Shown: positions 1 through 9,056 of the stretch, piece by piece
How positions within the stretch are numbered: position 1 is the first letter of the stretch
Layout: each line of letters begins with the position of its first letter
Source of the DNA: Haloarcula pelagica
GTDB lineage: Archaea; Halobacteriota; Halobacteria; Halobacteriales; Haloarculaceae
Assembly: GCF_030127105.1 (NCBI RefSeq)
Contig: NZ_CP126161.1
Coordinates: 2,542,001-2,606,000, forward strand
Reading direction: 5' to 3'
DNA: 64,000 bases
Program-made: the position numbers and the translations under genes
The notes under the pieces: generated by a model
What the model was told of the DNA's origin: nothing
What the model saw: the letters and a program-made list of their open reading frames with translations, nothing else
Databases searched by the model: none

Positions 1-121
1 CATACCGTTCCGTTGGTTCGTCGGGGACAAACCGCTTTCGGACGGGGCGCTCGGGGCCGTCGCCTCCGTTCGCGGGACTGCGGGGCAGAAGCTTCATGCC
101 ACTGCCACCGGATATGCGCCT

Positions 122-925
122 ATGAACGAGGGCGTACTGGGGGTCGACTTCAGCGGCGCGAGCGCGGCCGGCGACGCGCTCTGGGTCACCGAGGCGACGC
201 CGACCCCGCGCGGGCTTCGCGTCGACGAGTGTTACCGCGCGAGCGACCGCTGGGGCAGCGACCGCGAGGCCGCCCACGCCGGCCTCCGCGAGCGGATCAC
301 TGACGACGACATCGGGACTGTCGGGCTGGATTTCCCCTTCAGTCTCCCACAGACCGTCCTCGACGCCCAGTGTCGAGGTACCTGGACCGGCCTGTGCGCG
401 TGGCTCGGCGGTTCCGACGGCCCCAACGACCCCCGGTCGTTCTCCCAGCGCTGTCGCCAGACCGCCGAGATGGCCGTCGAGAAACGCGACGTTCGGCGGG
501 AGACGGACCTCCGCCGGGGCGCGCTCTGTCCGTACACCAACCGGACCCGCAGCATGACCTTCTACGGGGTTCGGGACGTACTCGGCCGACTGGCCGAGCG
601 TGACGACATCGCCGTCGTCCCGATGCAAGAGGAGACGAGCGAGACGACGACGCGGGTCTGTGAGGTCTACCCCGCCGCGACGTTTAGCTGGCTGGGCTGT
701 TACCGCGAGGGGTACAAGAACGTCGAGGGCGCCCGCGACCGACGGAGCGAGAACGTCGACGCCGTCTCGGACTGTAGCGTCCTCGTCGGCGCCCACCGGC
801 GGCAGTACCTCGACAACCACGACGCGCTGGACTCGCTCGCCGCGGCGGTCACGACGGCTCGGGTCGCCGACGGCGCGCGTCCGACCCCCGCCGGGCCGGT
901 CACCGAGGGCTGCATCTACGTCTAA
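122..925 (+). CDS. DUF429 family protein (predicted RNase H-fold nuclease)
   Basis: 267-residue soluble protein. Recognised as DUF429 from the VDFSG motif at about D9, LDFPFSLP at about D70, the CEVYPAATF block near residue 180 and DALDSLAAAV near residue 236; these acidic residues are spaced like the metal-binding positions of an RNase H fold. The DUF429 family is predicted to be a nuclease but its substrate is unknown. The ATG start is preceded at about 28 nt by an AT-rich GCTTCAT element, consistent with a short-leader transcript. It stands upstream of, and 59 nt from, an ABC exporter with its own apparent start; no functional link is evident. Family assignment is fairly sure; function is inference. 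Confidence 0.8.
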   Translation: MNEGVLGVDFSGASAAGDALWVTEATPTPRGLRVDECYRASDRWGSDREAAHAGLRERITDDDIGTVGLDFPFSLPQTVLDAQCRGTWTGLCAWLGGSDGPNDPRSFSQRCRQTAEMAVEKRDVRRETDLRRGALCPYTNRTRSMTFYGVRDVLGRLAERDDIAVVPMQEETSETTTRVCEVYPAATFSWLGCYREGYKNVEGARDRRSENVDAVSDCSVLVGAHRRQYLDNHDALDSLAAAVTTARVADGARPTPAGPVTEGCIYV

Positions 926-984
926 GGAACCGCCGCTCCGCGTCCAAACACGGCATATTTCTGCCTGCGGCCGGAACACCGGCC

Positions 985-2886
985 ATGTCCGACGACCACG
1001 GCGGGTTCGAGGGCGTCCGCGAGAACGTCGACGGACACCCGATGGTCAACCTCGTCGGGTACGCGAGCCCCTACTGGCTCCGGTTGCTGGCCGGGGTGTT
1101 GTCCGCGTTCTGTACCCGTTTTGCCCGCCTCGTCCCACCGATCGTCGTCGCCGCCGCCATCGACCGGGTGATCCTCAACAGCGGCGAGCCAGGCCTGCTG
1201 ACGGCCGCCGGGCTCCTCCCGGGCGGCTCGATCACGGGTGAAGCGGCCCGGATCGCCTTCCTCCAGCGGCTCGTCGTCATCGCCGCCGTCGCGTACCTGC
1301 TCCGGTCGGTCACGCGCTTTACCTCGCGGTACCTGTTGCAGTCGACCGCCCAGAAGATCCAGCGCGACCTCCGAGACGACACGTACGACCACCTCCAGCA
1401 CCTCTCGATGGACTTCTTCGCCAACCACCAGACCGGCGGGATGATGTCGATCCTCAACAGCGACATCAACCGCCTGGAGTCGTTTCTCAACACGGAGTTC
1501 CGCCAGCTCGTCCGCGTGGTCGCCACGGTCGGCGGGATCGCCGCCGTCCTCTACTGGCACTCGCCGACGCTGGCCCTGATCGCGCTGGCCCCGGTCCCGA
1601 TCATCGGCGTCGCCAGCGGCTACTTCCTCACCTGGATCGAGCCCCGGTATCGGTCGATCCGCCGGACCGTCTCCCGGCTCAACACCCGTCTGGAGAACAA
1701 CCTCAGCGGCGCGCCCGTCATCAAAGCGTTCGACCGCTACGCCTTCGAACGCGAGCGGGTCACCGAGGAGAGCCAGACCTACCACGACGAGAAGGTCGGC
1801 GCGTTGCGTATCCGGCGGGCCTTCTTCGCGGGGCTGCGACTGCTGACCGGCGTCGTCTTCGTCGGCATCCTCTACGTCGCGGGGATGGACTTCGTCACGA
1901 GCGCGCCCGGGGAGGCGGCGCTCCAGACCGGCACGTTCGCGCTCTTTTTCCTCTATCTCCGCCGGCTCTACTCGCCGATGCGCCGGGTCGGCAAGTCCGC
2001 GAACAAGTACCAGCTCGCCAAGTCCAGTGCCGAGCGCGTCTTCGGCCTGCTGGGACGGGAGCCGACGATCACCGATCCCGACGACCCACACCGGCCCGAC
2101 GACATCGAGGGGCGCGTCGATTTCACGGACGTGACCTTCGGCTACGAGGACGACCGACCGGTCGTCCGGGACGTTTCCCTCTCCGTGCCCGCCGGCGCGA
2201 CCGTCGGACTCGCCGGGCCGACCGGCGCCGGGAAGTCGACACTGCTGAAGCTCGTCCCGCGTTTTCACGACGTGGACGCGGGCGCGGTCCGGGTCGACGG
2301 GACCGATGTCCGGGAATACGCCCTGCAGTCGCTCCGGCAGGACATCGCCGTCGTCGAACAACAGCCCTACCTCTTCTCGGGGACCGTCGCCGAGAACATC
2401 GCCTACGGCGACCGTGCGGTGCTTGACGGCGAGGGCAACGGCGACGAGCGCGCCCGCGAACACGTCCGGGAGGCCGCCCGGGCCGCGGAGGCACACGCCT
2501 TCGTCGAGGACCTGCCCGACGGCTACGACACCCAGATCGGCGAACGGGGGATCAAGCTCTCGGGGGGCCAGCGCCAGCGGGTCGCCATCGCCCGGGCGCT
2601 GCTGAACGACCCCGAGATCATCATCTTCGACGAGGCCACGAGCGATGTCGACACCGAGACCGAGGAGCGCATCCAGGAGAGCATCGAACGCCTCGTCGAG
2701 GACCGGACCGCCTTCGTCATCGCCCACCGGCTCTCGACGATCCAGGACGCCGACCGGATCGTCGTCCTCGACGACGGGGAACTCGTCGAAGAAGGGACAC
2801 ACGCCGACCTGCTGGCCGCCGGCGGCGACTACGCCGACCTCTGGCAGGCTCAGGCCGACGAGCAGCCGGTCAGTGCCGACGACTGA
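985..2886 (+). CDS. ABC transporter, fused permease/ATP-binding half-transporter (exporter type)
   Basis: 633 residues with a type IV exporter architecture. The N-terminal half (about residues 30-330) carries the six-helix membrane domain, including the run around WLRLLAGVLSAF and the coupling segment MDFFANHQTGG. The C-terminal half is the nucleotide-binding domain: Walker A GPTGAGKST near 411, Q-loop region VVEQQPYLFSG, signature LSGGQ near 523, Walker B IIIFDEATSDVD near 545 and the switch histidine IAHR. It resembles the MsbA/multidrug lipid-exporter family and would act as a homodimer or with a partner. Substrate cannot be read from the sequence. The neighbouring genes (DUF429 and DUF4112) do not point to a pathway. 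Confidence 0.92.
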   Translation: MSDDHGGFEGVRENVDGHPMVNLVGYASPYWLRLLAGVLSAFCTRFARLVPPIVVAAAIDRVILNSGEPGLLTAAGLLPGGSITGEAARIAFLQRLVVIAAVAYLLRSVTRFTSRYLLQSTAQKIQRDLRDDTYDHLQHLSMDFFANHQTGGMMSILNSDINRLESFLNTEFRQLVRVVATVGGIAAVLYWHSPTLALIALAPVPIIGVASGYFLTWIEPRYRSIRRTVSRLNTRLENNLSGAPVIKAFDRYAFERERVTEESQTYHDEKVGALRIRRAFFAGLRLLTGVVFVGILYVAGMDFVTSAPGEAALQTGTFALFFLYLRRLYSPMRRVGKSANKYQLAKSSAERVFGLLGREPTITDPDDPHRPDDIEGRVDFTDVTFGYEDDRPVVRDVSLSVPAGATVGLAGPTGAGKSTLLKLVPRFHDVDAGAVRVDGTDVREYALQSLRQDIAVVEQQPYLFSGTVAENIAYGDRAVLDGEGNGDERAREHVREAARAAEAHAFVEDLPDGYDTQIGERGIKLSGGQRQRVAIARALLNDPEIIIFDEATSDVDTETEERIQESIERLVEDRTAFVIAHRLSTIQDADRIVVLDDGELVEEGTHADLLAAGGDYADLWQAQADEQPVSADD

Positions 2887-2925
2887 GCGGGCAACGGCTA
2901 TTATCACCGCGGCCGACGGACACGT

Positions 2926-3282
2926 ATGGAGACCGAACCGCCGGGGTTGGTCCGCATCCGCCGGGTCGCGCGCCTGCTTGACGACAGCGTCCGCCTCCCG
3001 CTGACCCGCTTCCGGATCGGACTCGACCCCCTGCTGGGTGTCCTCCCGGTCGCCGGCGACGCCGTCGCGGCACTGCTCTCGTTGTACATCGTCGCCGAAG
3101 CGGCCCGTCTGGGTATCTCCGGACGGACGCTCGCCCGAATGCTGCTGAACGTCGGCCTGGACTTCGCGGTCGGCTCCGTCCCCGTGATCGGCAGTCTCTT
3201 CGACGCGCTCTGGACGGCCAACGAACGGAACGCGGCGCTGGCGGCCGCCGACCTCGCGCAGTCCGACCAGACACCGTTTTAG
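2926..3282 (+). CDS. DUF4112 domain membrane protein
   Basis: 118 residues. The block FRIGLDPLLGVLPVAGDAVAA followed by a hydrophobic helix and then VGSVPVIGSLFDALWTANERN is the DUF4112 signature; the two short G/P-containing hydrophobic segments suggest re-entrant or hairpin membrane insertion. Function of the family is unknown. It starts 39 nt after the ABC transporter stop and ends 23 nt before the radical SAM gene, all on the same strand, so it may be co-transcribed with either. Confidence 0.8.
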   Translation: METEPPGLVRIRRVARLLDDSVRLPLTRFRIGLDPLLGVLPVAGDAVAALLSLYIVAEAARLGISGRTLARMLLNVGLDFAVGSVPVIGSLFDALWTANERNAALAAADLAQSDQTPF

Positions 3283-3305
3283 GCGTCGAGCGTCAACCCC
3301 GGGCT

Positions 3306-5045
3306 ATGACTGACCCCGAGACGCTCGACGTGACGATCGTCGACGGCTACGTCGATGAGCCAGCCCACTTCGGGGTCCCGCCGTACGTCTCGACGTACCC
3401 CCGGTACGCCGCCGGGGCGCTCGTCGACGCCGGCGTCCCCAGCGAGCGCATCAGCTACTACACGATCGACGAACTCCGTGAGGAGCGCCGCCACTGGCAG
3501 GCCGTCGAGGAGGCCGACCTCATGGTCTACGTGGGCGGGATGACCGTCCCCGGCAAGTACGTCGGGGGCACCCCCGCCGAACCCGACGAGGTACGGAAAC
3601 TGGCCTGGACCGCCGACGGGACCTCGATCATCGGCGGCCCCGTCCGCTTCGGCGTCGGCGAGGCCAACGAGGGCGCCAGCGAGACGGCACGCGACGATCT
3701 GGACTTCGACTTCCTGGCGATGGCCGACGTTGAGGCCGCCGTCTACGACCTCGTCGAGTCCGGCCTGGAGGGGTTCAACGACCGCTATCGCTCCGTCGCG
3801 GAAGAGACCCGCTGGGCGCGGGCCGGCGCCTTCGTCGTCGAGCAACACCCCAACCATCCCGACTATCTCATCTGCGAGATGGAGACCTCCCGGGGCTGTC
3901 CGTACCGCTGTTCGTTCTGTACGGAACCGATGTACGGCGACCCGGACTTCCGGCCGCCAGAGAGCGTCGTCGACGAGGTGGACGCCCTCTCGGACCGCGG
4001 GGTGAGACACTTCCGGCTGGGTCGCCAGGCCGACATCCTCGCCTACGGCGGCGACGGCGAGGCTCCCAACCCCGACGCCCTCCGCCGACTCTACGGCGGT
4101 ATCCGCGAGGTGGCACCCGATCTGGAGACACTCCACCTCGACAACATGAACCCCATCACCATCGTGAACTGGCCCGAGAAGGCCCGCGAGGGCATCCGGA
4201 TAATCGCCGAGCACAACACGCCCGGCGACACGGCCGCCTTCGGCCTCGAATCGGCCGATCCCGAGGTGATGAGCGACAACAACCTCAACGTCACCGCCGA
4301 CGAGTGTTTCGAGGCCGTGAAGGTCGTCAACGAGGTGGCGGGCTGGCGGCCCGGGGGCGACGGCGACCCGCGACGCGGGTCGGACACGCGAGCGCGGGAG
4401 TCGGCGCCCAACTTCGGGGACGACGCCGCACCGCGTCTCCCGAAACTACTGCCCGGGATCAACCTCGTCCACGGACTGAAAGGCGAGCGCCGGGAGACCT
4501 TCGAGCACAACAAGCGCTTCCTCCAGCGCGTCTACGACGAAGGCCTGATGCTCCGCCGGGTGAACATCCGGCAGGTGATGGCCTTCGAGGGGACCGACAT
4601 GGCCGAGACCGGGGCCGACATCGCCAAGGACCACAAGAAGCTGTTCAAGCAGTACAAACGCGAGGTCCGCGAGGAGATCGACAACCCGATGCTCCAGCGG
4701 GTCGCCCCGCCCGGCACCGTGTTGCCCGATGTCCACCTGGAGTACCACCAGGACGGCAAGACCTTCGGTCGGCAACTGGGCACCTACCCCCTGCTTGTCG
4801 CGATCCCCGGCGAACGCGAACTCGGGCAGGTGCTCGACGTGGCGGTCACCGACCACGGCTACCGGTCGGTCACCGGCGTCCCGCACCCGCTCGATCTCAA
4901 CGCCGCCTCGATGGACGAACTCCAGGCGATCCCCGGCATCGGCTCCCAGACCGCGGGCAACATCGTCGTCGACCGTCCGTACGACTCCGTGGAGGGGATC
5001 ACCGACGCCGATCTGACGAAGTTTGCGACCGCCGAGCGCCCGTAA
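3306..5045 (+). CDS. Radical SAM protein with C-terminal helix-hairpin-helix
   Basis: 579 residues. The radical SAM cluster motif is CPYRCSFC at residues 198-205 (C-x3-C-x2-C), which binds the [4Fe-4S] cluster that cleaves SAM. The N-terminal 170 residues (with PPYVSTYPRYAAGALVDAG) look like the B12-binding-like domain common in this superfamily but lack an obvious cobalamin DxHxxG motif. The C-terminus (about 520-560) holds a helix-hairpin-helix, LNAASMDELQAIPGIGSQTA, a nucleic-acid-binding element. Archaeal members are annotated only as radical SAM proteins. A Gly/Arg/Asp-rich stretch of about 35 residues near 345-380 reads like a low-complexity insertion. Substrate unknown; a nucleic acid is an inference from the HhH. 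Confidence 0.85.
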   Translation: MTDPETLDVTIVDGYVDEPAHFGVPPYVSTYPRYAAGALVDAGVPSERISYYTIDELREERRHWQAVEEADLMVYVGGMTVPGKYVGGTPAEPDEVRKLAWTADGTSIIGGPVRFGVGEANEGASETARDDLDFDFLAMADVEAAVYDLVESGLEGFNDRYRSVAEETRWARAGAFVVEQHPNHPDYLICEMETSRGCPYRCSFCTEPMYGDPDFRPPESVVDEVDALSDRGVRHFRLGRQADILAYGGDGEAPNPDALRRLYGGIREVAPDLETLHLDNMNPITIVNWPEKAREGIRIIAEHNTPGDTAAFGLESADPEVMSDNNLNVTADECFEAVKVVNEVAGWRPGGDGDPRRGSDTRARESAPNFGDDAAPRLPKLLPGINLVHGLKGERRETFEHNKRFLQRVYDEGLMLRRVNIRQVMAFEGTDMAETGADIAKDHKKLFKQYKREVREEIDNPMLQRVAPPGTVLPDVHLEYHQDGKTFGRQLGTYPLLVAIPGERELGQVLDVAVTDHGYRSVTGVPHPLDLNAASMDELQAIPGIGSQTAGNIVVDRPYDSVEGITDADLTKFATAERP

Positions 5046-5084
5046 CAGAAACTTCTTGGCCCCAGTGGCGTCTACCCTGATGCA

Positions 5085-6902
5085 ATGAGCGACATCGAGG
5101 TGAGCGTCGTCCTCCCCGCGTACAACGAGGAGGACACCATCGAGGAGACCGTCACGGTCACCCTTGAGACGCTCGCCTCCTTCCTCCCGGCCGAGAGCTT
5201 CGAGGTCATCGTCGCCGAGGACGGCTGTGCCGACCGGACACCCGAGATCGCTGCCCGATTGGCCGACGAAGACGACCGCGTCCGACACGTCCACAGCGAC
5301 GAACGGCTCGGTCGGGGCGGTGCCCTCGAATACGCCTTCGAACGCGCCGCGGGCCGGACACTCGTCTACTTCGACACCGACCTGGCGACAGACATGCGCC
5401 ATCTGGAGGAACTCGTCGAGAGCGTCCGCTCTGGAACCTACGACGTGGCGACCGGGTCGCGCTGGCTGCCCGAGAACCGGGCCGACCGCCCGGCCAAACG
5501 CGGGGTCCCGAGCCTGGGGTACAACACGCTGGTTCGGACGGTGTTGCGCTCGGAGTTACAGGACCACCAGTGTGGGTTCAAGGCAATCGACAGGGACGCC
5601 TTCGAGACGCTCGCACCGATGGTCGAGGACGAACACTGGTTCTGGGACACGGAACTGCTCGTGAAGGCCCAGCGAAACGGCTTTCGCGTCAAGGAGTTCC
5701 CCGTCGACTGGACGCCCAAGGGCGACTCGAAGGTCGACATCGTCCGGGACGTGTTCGGGATGGGCAGCCAGGTCCTCCGGACGTTCTGGGAACTGTCGGT
5801 CAGCCCGCGGATCACCCGCCGGGTGTCGCTGGGCGCCGGGACGCTGCTGGTCGTGGTCGCGCTGCTGTTGATGACCCAGTATCTCGACCCCCGCACCGTC
5901 CTCGAAGAGATGGCGGGCGCGGACCCGCGGCTGGTCGGGTTGAGCGCCGCCGTCTACACGCTCTCGTGGCCGCTCAGGGGCGTCCGCTACCGCGACATCC
6001 TCGATTCGATGGGCTACCGCGAGCGGTGGCGCTTTCTCACCGGCGCGGTCTTTATCAGTCAGACCGGCAACCTCGTGTTCCCCGCACGGGCCGGCGACGC
6101 CGTCCGCGCCTACGTCGTCAAGGCGCGACGCTCGATCCCCTACCAGACCGGCTTCGCCTCCCTGGCCGTCGAGCGCGTCTTCGACCTGCTGACGATCACG
6201 CTGCTGGCCGGCGTCGTCCTGATCGGCCTGGCGGTCACCGGGTCGGCCGACGCCCTGGTCGCGGCCCTGACCGGCGACGCCGTCGGCGGCGACACCGCGA
6301 GCAGCGGCCAGACGGCCGTCGTCGTCGCCGCGGCCGTCGGGCTCGCCGCCATCGGCGCTGTCGCGGCCATCGTCGCCAGCGCACGCACCGACCGGAACTT
6401 CGTGCGCGGGGCGGTCGGCCGGCTCAGCGACGACTCCTACGCCGACTACGTGGCCGGCGTCATCGAGGGGTTCGTCGCCGACATCCAGACGGTGACCGCC
6501 GACGGCTCGGCGTTCGTCCGCGTCGGGGTCGGGAGCCTCCTCATCTGGTTGCTGGACGTACTCACGGCGCTTGCGGTGTTCGTGGCGTTCGGCCAGCCAC
6601 TGACGCCGTCGCTGATCGCCGTCGGCTTCTTCGCGGTCAGCGTCGGTAACCTCGCGAAGGTCCTCCCGCTCACGCCGGGGGGTGTCGGGCTCTACGAGGG
6701 CGCGTTCACCGTCATCGTCGCGCCGCTGACCCCCGTCGGCGTGACGGCCGCGCTCTCGATCGCGGTCGTCGACCACGCGGTCAAAAACGCCGTCACGGTG
6801 GTCGGCGGCCTCGCCTCGATGGGGTGGCTCAACGTCTCGCTGACCGAGGCCGTCGAGGAGTCACGAACGGCGAGCGAGGTCGACGCCGAAGCGGAGGCGT
6901 AG
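5085..6902 (+). CDS. aglD: AglD-like dolichol-phosphate hexose synthase (GT2 plus flippase-like membrane domain)
   Basis: 605 residues. Residues 1-235 are a GT-A family 2 glycosyltransferase: SVVLPAYNEEDTIEE at the N-terminus, VAEDGCADRTPEI, and YFDTDLAT near residue 97 as the DxD metal site. From about 245 on there are roughly eight hydrophobic helices of the lysylphosphatidylglycerol-synthase/UPF0104 type, with TGNLVFPARAGDAVRAYVV as the family motif. This two-part arrangement is that of Haloferax AglD, which charges dolichol phosphate with the final mannose of the S-layer N-glycan. The enzyme should sit in the membrane with its catalytic part in the cytoplasm. Not in an agl cluster here; the GT87-like gene two genes downstream may be related. 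Family sure, exact sugar not. Confidence 0.82.
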   Translation: MSDIEVSVVLPAYNEEDTIEETVTVTLETLASFLPAESFEVIVAEDGCADRTPEIAARLADEDDRVRHVHSDERLGRGGALEYAFERAAGRTLVYFDTDLATDMRHLEELVESVRSGTYDVATGSRWLPENRADRPAKRGVPSLGYNTLVRTVLRSELQDHQCGFKAIDRDAFETLAPMVEDEHWFWDTELLVKAQRNGFRVKEFPVDWTPKGDSKVDIVRDVFGMGSQVLRTFWELSVSPRITRRVSLGAGTLLVVVALLLMTQYLDPRTVLEEMAGADPRLVGLSAAVYTLSWPLRGVRYRDILDSMGYRERWRFLTGAVFISQTGNLVFPARAGDAVRAYVVKARRSIPYQTGFASLAVERVFDLLTITLLAGVVLIGLAVTGSADALVAALTGDAVGGDTASSGQTAVVVAAAVGLAAIGAVAAIVASARTDRNFVRGAVGRLSDDSYADYVAGVIEGFVADIQTVTADGSAFVRVGVGSLLIWLLDVLTALAVFVAFGQPLTPSLIAVGFFAVSVGNLAKVLPLTPGGVGLYEGAFTVIVAPLTPVGVTAALSIAVVDHAVKNAVTVVGGLASMGWLNVSLTEAVEESRTASEVDAEAEA

Positions 6903-6992
6903 GCTCGCCGTTTCGTTCGTCCGTCTTGCTTCTCCGTGTCGCCTCCACGACGATCGCTGGATCGAAGTACCACCAAGTTGTACGACCAACTG

Positions 6993-7754
6993 ATGAAGAC
7001 GGTCACACTCTACCGGGCGCCGACGACTCCCGCCGATGTCGACGCCGTCGGGGACTGGCTCGACGACCGGATCGACGCGACCGTCCGGGTCCGAGACCGG
7101 TTCTGCGCGCTGTACGGTGACGAGCCGCTCGCCGAGGCCTTCGCCGACGCGCGCGTGCTCGACCCGTACGACCGCGAGACGGGCAACACGATGCTGGGGA
7201 TCGTCCGCTACGAGGAGCGGGCGCTGGACGACCCCGAGCGCGCCGGCGGCGTCATCTACGACGGGCTGGCCGTCCAGCGCGCGCTGTACGACCAGTTATC
7301 GGCCGAGGAGCGGACGCTCGATCACCTCCACGTCCCGGTACTCGACCGCGTGGTCGGGACCTGGGGCGATCACGACGGCCGCTGGCACAAACGTGTGAAC
7401 GTCCTCGGCCAGCCCGGACTGATCTCGGTCCCGGGGCTGTACGAGGCGCCCGCGAAGCCCGAACAGTACTACAAGGAGAAACAGCGACACGCGATGGTCT
7501 CCGGGGACGCCCCGCCCCGCGAAGTACTGGAGTCGACAATCGACGGCGAGTTCCTGGTCGCCGACGATCCGCGGACGACCGACGCACTGAAGGGCTATGT
7601 CCTGCAAGCAGTCCACTACCTGTCGACCGGCGAGACGTTCTGTGACGAGTCGGGCTGTCGCCTCCACAACGCGCACCGACAGCCCGGTGTCGTCGCGGCA
7701 CAGCTCGACACGCCCGAGTTCTGCCCACGACACGCCGAGCGATACCGGAGTTGA
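6993..7754 (+). CDS. Uncharacterised Cys/His-containing protein (possible archaemetzincin-like metalloprotein)
   Basis: 253 residues starting at MKTVTLYRAP; an earlier in-frame ATG at 6936 would add 19 poorly conserved-looking residues, so 6993 is preferred. The C-terminal part has CDESGCRLHNAHRQPG (a C-x4-C pair) and then FCPRHAERY, an arrangement that recalls the zinc-binding tail of archaemetzincins, but there is no HExxH. It may belong to the haloarchaeal DUF6775 'putative metallopeptidase' group, which I recall only loosely and cannot confirm. The rest is soluble and acidic with no signal peptide. It follows aglD after 90 nt and precedes a GT87-like gene; no function can be assigned. Confidence 0.55.
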   Translation: MKTVTLYRAPTTPADVDAVGDWLDDRIDATVRVRDRFCALYGDEPLAEAFADARVLDPYDRETGNTMLGIVRYEERALDDPERAGGVIYDGLAVQRALYDQLSAEERTLDHLHVPVLDRVVGTWGDHDGRWHKRVNVLGQPGLISVPGLYEAPAKPEQYYKEKQRHAMVSGDAPPREVLESTIDGEFLVADDPRTTDALKGYVLQAVHYLSTGETFCDESGCRLHNAHRQPGVVAAQLDTPEFCPRHAERYRS

Positions 7755-7790
7755 CCGCTGGGACGCCCCGCCGGACCCTTCCATCCGCCC

Positions 7791-9053
7791 ATGCCCCTCC
7801 CCAGTAACCGCCGCCACGTCTGGCTCGCCCTCGGGAGCGCCGTCCTCCTCGGGCTCTGTCTCGGGGGCTACTACGTCCTCGCCTGGCCGGTCAAGTTCGG
7901 GCTGAACTACCGGGTGTACGACGCGGCCGCCCGCGCCGCTATCGCCGGGACGGACTTCTACGCGGTGACCCCACCGAACAGCCGCTTTCACTACCTCTAC
8001 CCGCCGGTGACGGTGCTGGCGTTCGTACCGCTTGCGCGACTGGGGGACTGGCCCGTCGGTTACGCGGTCCTGACGCTGCATACGGTCGTCGCGAGCGGCT
8101 GGCTGACGCTCCTGCTGGCGAGGTACGTCGAATCGCTGGGCTACCGCGTCCCACGAAGCGACCGACTCCTCTTGGGTGCGTACGTCCTCGTCTCGGTCCA
8201 CGCCGTGCCGTCGCTGGCGTACGGCCAGATCAACCACCTGCTCGTGGCCGCGTTCGGGGCCGGCCTCGTCTGGCTCGAACGGGACCGGGAGTGGCTGGCC
8301 GGCGTCGCGCTCGCGCTGCCGGCCTTCGTCAAGGTGTTCCCGGCGGCGGTCGGCCTCTGGCTGCTCTACCGCCGTGCCTGGCGGACGATCGCCGCTGCCG
8401 TCGCGACCGCGAGCGCGCTCACTGCCGCCGGACTCGCGGCGTTCGGACCCGGAACGTACCGGACCTACGTCTTCGACGTGCTCCTGGCGCGACGCGACAC
8501 GCAGGCGTTCGTCGGCGGCCTCGATCCCGGCGTCAGCTACGTCACGCTCCGGCGGCCGCTGTCGGTGCTGTTCCCTGCGGTCGATCCGACGTGGTACGCC
8601 GTCGGCGCCGCCGTGTTGCTGGCGCCCGTGCTCGCCGCGCTGTACTGGCGCGCTTGTACCGTGACCGACCGGCTGGTCGCGCTGTACGCCACCCTCGTCG
8701 CGATGCTCCTCTTTTTCCCGTCGCTGTTGCTGTACTACGTCTTCCTGACGGTTCCGCTGGTCGTCCTCCTCTACGACCTCCCGCAGGGGTGGGGGCGACG
8801 GCTGTTCGTCGGCGGGACGCTGCTCGCGACGCTGTCGCTGTCGTTCAACGCCGTCCCGCGGCTGCTCTCGCTCCTCCCGCTGACGCCCGAAACGGCGACG
8901 CAGGTCGCTGCGGCGCTTCGCCCCGTCTTCGCGCTCGGGACGCCGGTCCTGTACGGCTGTCTCCTCTCGCTGATCGGCTGTCTGGTCTACCGGGTCGAGC
9001 GTGACCCGGTCCCGGACGCCAGGGAGACCGCGGCGCCGGAGACGAGCGACTGA
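7791..9053 (+). CDS. Polyprenol-phosphate-sugar dependent glycosyltransferase, GT87/DUF2029-like
   Basis: 420 residues, an integral membrane protein of about ten helices. The first luminal loop after helix 1 has the YRVYDAAARAAIAGTDFY segment followed by FHYLYPPVTVLAFVP, the pattern of the GT87 (PimE-like, DUF2029) family, which transfers mannose or another sugar from a polyprenyl phosphate donor on the outer face of the membrane. The aspartate in YDAAARA is the likely catalytic-loop residue. It ends only 3 nt before the stop of the convergent methyltransferase gene. The donor made by an AglD-like enzyme nearby would suit it, which is inference. Confidence 0.75.
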   Translation: MPLPSNRRHVWLALGSAVLLGLCLGGYYVLAWPVKFGLNYRVYDAAARAAIAGTDFYAVTPPNSRFHYLYPPVTVLAFVPLARLGDWPVGYAVLTLHTVVASGWLTLLLARYVESLGYRVPRSDRLLLGAYVLVSVHAVPSLAYGQINHLLVAAFGAGLVWLERDREWLAGVALALPAFVKVFPAAVGLWLLYRRAWRTIAAAVATASALTAAGLAAFGPGTYRTYVFDVLLARRDTQAFVGGLDPGVSYVTLRRPLSVLFPAVDPTWYAVGAAVLLAPVLAALYWRACTVTDRLVALYATLVAMLLFFPSLLLYYVFLTVPLVVLLYDLPQGWGRRLFVGGTLLATLSLSFNAVPRLLSLLPLTPETATQVAAALRPVFALGTPVLYGCLLSLIGCLVYRVERDPVPDARETAAPETSD

Positions 9054-9056
9054 TCG

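Noticed and set aside
1-3. CAT at the very left edge, possible ATG of a minus-strand gene running out of the window
   Set aside because: Only the start codon would be inside the window; a GGTTTG block at 25-30 bases is suggestive, but there is no coding sequence to judge.
13-303. 96-codon ORF at the left edge
   Set aside because: Overlaps the DUF429 gene in another frame and is Arg-rich.
922-2907. 661-codon minus-strand ORF opposite the ABC transporter
   Set aside because: It is the antisense shadow of a gene with full ABC motifs; its translation is low-complexity Asp/Gly/Arg/Val with no domain. Long antisense frames are expected at this G+C.
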